Source: Cesiribacteraceae bacterium YIM B00369
GTDB taxonomy: Bacteria; Bacteroidota; Bacteroidia; Cytophagales; Cyclobacteriaceae
Assembly (NCBI GenBank): GCA_017948555.1
Contig: JAFMYY010000017.1
Coordinates: 89,810 to 142,359, forward strand
Reading direction: 5' to 3'
DNA: 52,550 nucleotides
Below the pieces are notes generated by a model, which made no database searches, had not been told where the DNA came from, and saw only the letters and a program-made list of their open reading frames with translations. The position numbers were made by a program, and so were the translations under genes. Positions 50,386 through 52,550 of this stretch are shown here, one piece after another; positions within the stretch are counted from its first letter, which is position 1, and each line of letters begins with the position of its first letter.

Positions 50386-51120
50386 ATGACCCGAAATTCA
50401 TCTGAAACAGTACTTATTTTAGGTGCCAATTCTGATGTTGCGAAAGAATGCATCAGGAAGTACCTCAAAAAAGGATATACCATATTTGCTGCTTCCCGGA
50501 GTACTGAGGAGCTGAAGGTAATTGCCAAAGAGCTTGACCCCTCCGGGAAGCAGATACGGGTGCTGTATTTCGATGCCACAGCTTTTGAAGGGCACCAGGA
50601 ATTTTATAATAAATTACCGGCCAAACCCACTATTGTAGTGTATGCTGCCGGGTTTTTAGTTGCTAATGAAGAGGCGCTGCAAAACTGGCAGGAGGCTTTC
50701 AGGATGATGAACGTTAATTATAGCGGGGCAGTCTCCATTTTAAATATTGTGGCCACCGACTCTGCAAATACCCGGCTGAAACGTATTATTGGCATTTCCT
50801 CTTTATCCGGTGTAAGAGGAAGGAAAAGTAATTTTATTTATGGCAGTACAAAATCGGCTTTTACCCAGTACCTGGGCGGACTCCGGCAGTACCTTGCCTC
50901 CCGGAAGGTGGTGGTAAATGTTATTGTATCAGGCTATATCCGTACAAAAATAAACGCCGGGCTTGACCTGCCGGAAACCCTCCTGATGGAACCTGAGTTT
51001 GTAGCGGAAAAAATTGTTGAGGCAGGCAGCGGATTTGTAATCGTGCCGGGAATGAAATGGAAAGCCATATACCAGGTCCTGAAAAGGCTCCCCGAAAATC
51101 TTGTGGCTAAGCTGCCTTAA
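50386..51120 (+). CDS. Short-chain dehydrogenase/reductase
   Basis: A 244-residue SDR. The nucleotide-binding loop is LILGANSDVAKE, a variant of TGxxxGxG seen in DprE2-type reductases; VYAAG corresponds to the NNAG motif, Ser in IGISSLSG and Tyr-x-x-x-Lys in YGSTK are the catalytic residues, and the protein ends VVVNVIVSGYIRTKI then a C-terminal helix. The substrate is unknown; resemblance to DprE2 hints at a sugar-type ketone but is weak. It is the second gene of an operon with the quinone oxidoreductase. Confidence 0.9.
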   Translation: MTRNSSETVLILGANSDVAKECIRKYLKKGYTIFAASRSTEELKVIAKELDPSGKQIRVLYFDATAFEGHQEFYNKLPAKPTIVVYAAGFLVANEEALQNWQEAFRMMNVNYSGAVSILNIVATDSANTRLKRIIGISSLSGVRGRKSNFIYGSTKSAFTQYLGGLRQYLASRKVVVNVIVSGYIRTKINAGLDLPETLLMEPEFVAEKIVEAGSGFVIVPGMKWKAIYQVLKRLPENLVAKLP

Positions 51121-51330
51121 AAAGGGGCAGGTTTAACTGAATTGACTCATTTTAACCATCAGCAGGGTGCTTTTTCCAGGCAGGAGTTAAGGAAGTATAC
51201 CATAAATCTGTTCAGTAATTTTTTTATTTCTAACAAAAATAAGGTTAAACTGAAGGTATAGACTGATGATTTAAAAAATCTGGCAAAGTGTTTGTGTATC
51301 AATGGTTTGTGTGTTAAACCTAAACCATCT

Positions 51331-52251
51331 ATGCCATATAATTTTCTGTTAATATTACTGTTTTGTTTTTCTTTTTCAGGTAAAGCAATGTATTCTGCAG
51401 GTAATCCTGCTGAATTACCTGCCATGTTTGCGCAGGCTCCTCCTGATACCAGAGAATCATCAGATGCAGCGAAAGAAATTATTCACTCCATTGTTAGCAG
51501 CGTGGGCCTGAAGCCAAACTTTGAAATAAGAGAAGCTAAAATAGCTAATGCGGCTGCTGTTACATACAAGGGTAAGCGTTTTATTTTGTATGATGCCGGG
51601 TTTATAAAAAAGATTCAGGATGCAGCACAGACTGACTGGGCCGGAGTAAGCATCCTTGCCCATGAAATCGGCCATCATTTAAACGGGCATACCATGTCCG
51701 GGAAGAGCGGCGATAATCCTGTTCTTGAACTGGAAGCAGATGAATTTTCAGGCTTTATCCTCAGGCAAATGGGAGCCTCACTTGAAGATGCGCAGAAAGC
51801 AATGAGAATAATGAGCAGCGTGAACGCATCAGCTTCCCATCCTGGCAGAAAAGAAAGGCTGGCAGCCATTGAAAAAGGTTATATATCAGCCAATGAACGT
51901 ATATTAGCTTTTGGAGAGCAGCCGGCTGTTCGAATTGCAGCATCTGCACCGCAGGAAGAGGAGCAAAATCGGGCGGCAAAACCTGCCATGGCAGAAGTAA
52001 GTATCTTCAAAGAGGTGCATTTTAACCTCATTCCCGACCTTACTTTTTACCTGACAAAGGAATTAAAGCTTGTGGCGCTTACAGACGAAGGGCCTGCAGT
52101 GTATGGCAATCTTGCAAAAAGCAATGATAAATATGTGCTGAAGGTTTACGACAAAAGAGTGGGGGAAAAATATTTTTATGTATCGCGAAAAGGAGCTCTT
52201 ATCGATGAAAGAAACAGAGTAGCAGGTTATATTAAAAATCCTGCCTCATAA
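51331..52251 (+). CDS. Exported M48-like zinc metalloprotease
   Basis: A 306-residue exported protein. Residues 1-18 form a signal peptide or N-terminal anchor (PYNFLLILLFCFSFSG). The zinc motif is HEIGH (residues 111-115) in SILAHEIGHHLNGH, and the third ligand is Glu133 in ELEADEFSG, the M48/BepA-like pattern. From about residue 200 an Ala/Glu-rich linker leads to a C-terminal domain (HFNLIPDLTFYLTKELKLVA) with no recognised family. The Met at 51331 is preferred to the TTG at 51292 since it starts the signal sequence. A terminator follows. Confidence 0.87.
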   Translation: MPYNFLLILLFCFSFSGKAMYSAGNPAELPAMFAQAPPDTRESSDAAKEIIHSIVSSVGLKPNFEIREAKIANAAAVTYKGKRFILYDAGFIKKIQDAAQTDWAGVSILAHEIGHHLNGHTMSGKSGDNPVLELEADEFSGFILRQMGASLEDAQKAMRIMSSVNASASHPGRKERLAAIEKGYISANERILAFGEQPAVRIAASAPQEEEQNRAAKPAMAEVSIFKEVHFNLIPDLTFYLTKELKLVALTDEGPAVYGNLAKSNDKYVLKVYDKRVGEKYFYVSRKGALIDERNRVAGYIKNPAS

Positions 52252-52277
52252 AAAATTTCAGGCACATATAATTAAAG

Positions 52278-52309
52278 AACGGCTTATTTAACGAGGGCCG
52301 TTTTTTTTG
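52278..52309 (+). terminator. Terminator of the M48-like protease gene
   Basis: AACGGC / GCCGTT with a 13-nt loop followed by a run of T. Confidence 0.75.
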
Positions 52310-52315
52310 ATGGTA

Positions 52316-52550
52316 ACCTGAATGCCATCATTGCCTGTGTCCTGAATTTTACAGGATAAAGACGGCTCCCCCTAGGTTTAATCAGACTGCAGATTATTCC
52401 GTGATCAACAGGGTTAAGCTTCAGATTTTCAGTGAAAATAGTTATATTGTAGTGTGGCTGGTATACAGGCTACAGGGGAGGATGGCCACGGCCTCCGGGG
52501 AAATCCGGATATAATTAATTCAAGTTGCGCAATATTATGTTAATTGGCAA
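52316..52550. other. Unassigned right end
   Basis: 235 bp after the last terminator with no ORF, repeat or structure I can support; the next gene presumably starts beyond the window. Confidence 0.3.

Overview
This window looks like a chromosomal segment of a member of the Bacteroidota, most likely a Cytophagales-type organism. I infer this from a type IX secretion (T9SS) C-terminal sorting domain, a TonB-dependent receptor with a CarboxypepD_reg-like N-terminus paired with a DUF4249 lipoprotein, many short lipoproteins, a curlin-repeat protein, and dispersed palindromic repeats carrying GTCATCC/GGATGAC ends. The species cannot be named from the sequence. No rRNA, tRNA, CRISPR array, integrase or transposase was seen.

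Layout. 1-8800: small envelope lipoproteins and membrane proteins, an aldo/keto reductase, a purine permease, and a minus-strand operon of two LVIVD-repeat lipoproteins plus an outer-membrane-like protein. 8895-18707: a PdxI-like aldo/keto reductase, a large UPF0182 membrane protein, a stand-alone homologue of the Anabaena sensory rhodopsin transducer, the DUF4249/TonB receptor pair and an AI-2E family permease. 18902-25439: a FAD/Rieske oxidoreductase, then a methionine sulfoxide repair locus (msrA, msrB, a second msrB-like gene and an opposed second msrA), a membrane-anchored coiled-coil protein and a PRC-barrel protein. 25906-35431: a 1419-residue T9SS-exported esterase with 11 PKD-like repeats, a methyltransferase, glutaminase, tiny ORFs and a 589-residue curlin-repeat protein built from 121-residue super-repeats.

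35893-45878 is dominated by signalling genes: a 1218-residue CheB-CheR-PAS-histidine kinase followed by a receiver protein, two stand-alone CheB-type proteins with a C-terminal Cys-rich module (the second with an apparent one-base frameshift at its start), a zinc alcohol dehydrogenase and a second receiver protein. No MCP, CheA or CheW is present. 46106-52550: DUF389 membrane protein, S66 LD-carboxypeptidase, a small membrane protein paralogous to one at 33 kb, a quinone oxidoreductase/SDR operon and an exported M48-like metalloprotease.

The oxidoreductases, Msr enzymes, PRC-barrel protein and CheB/CheR kinase suggest stress and redox handling; this is inference from family content. The most unusual non-coding signal is a roughly 300-nt element present three times (9981-10288, 48658-48952, 49023-49323), each with a terminator-like hairpin read on the minus strand at one end and conserved internal landmarks at matching offsets. 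It does not correspond to any element I recognise.
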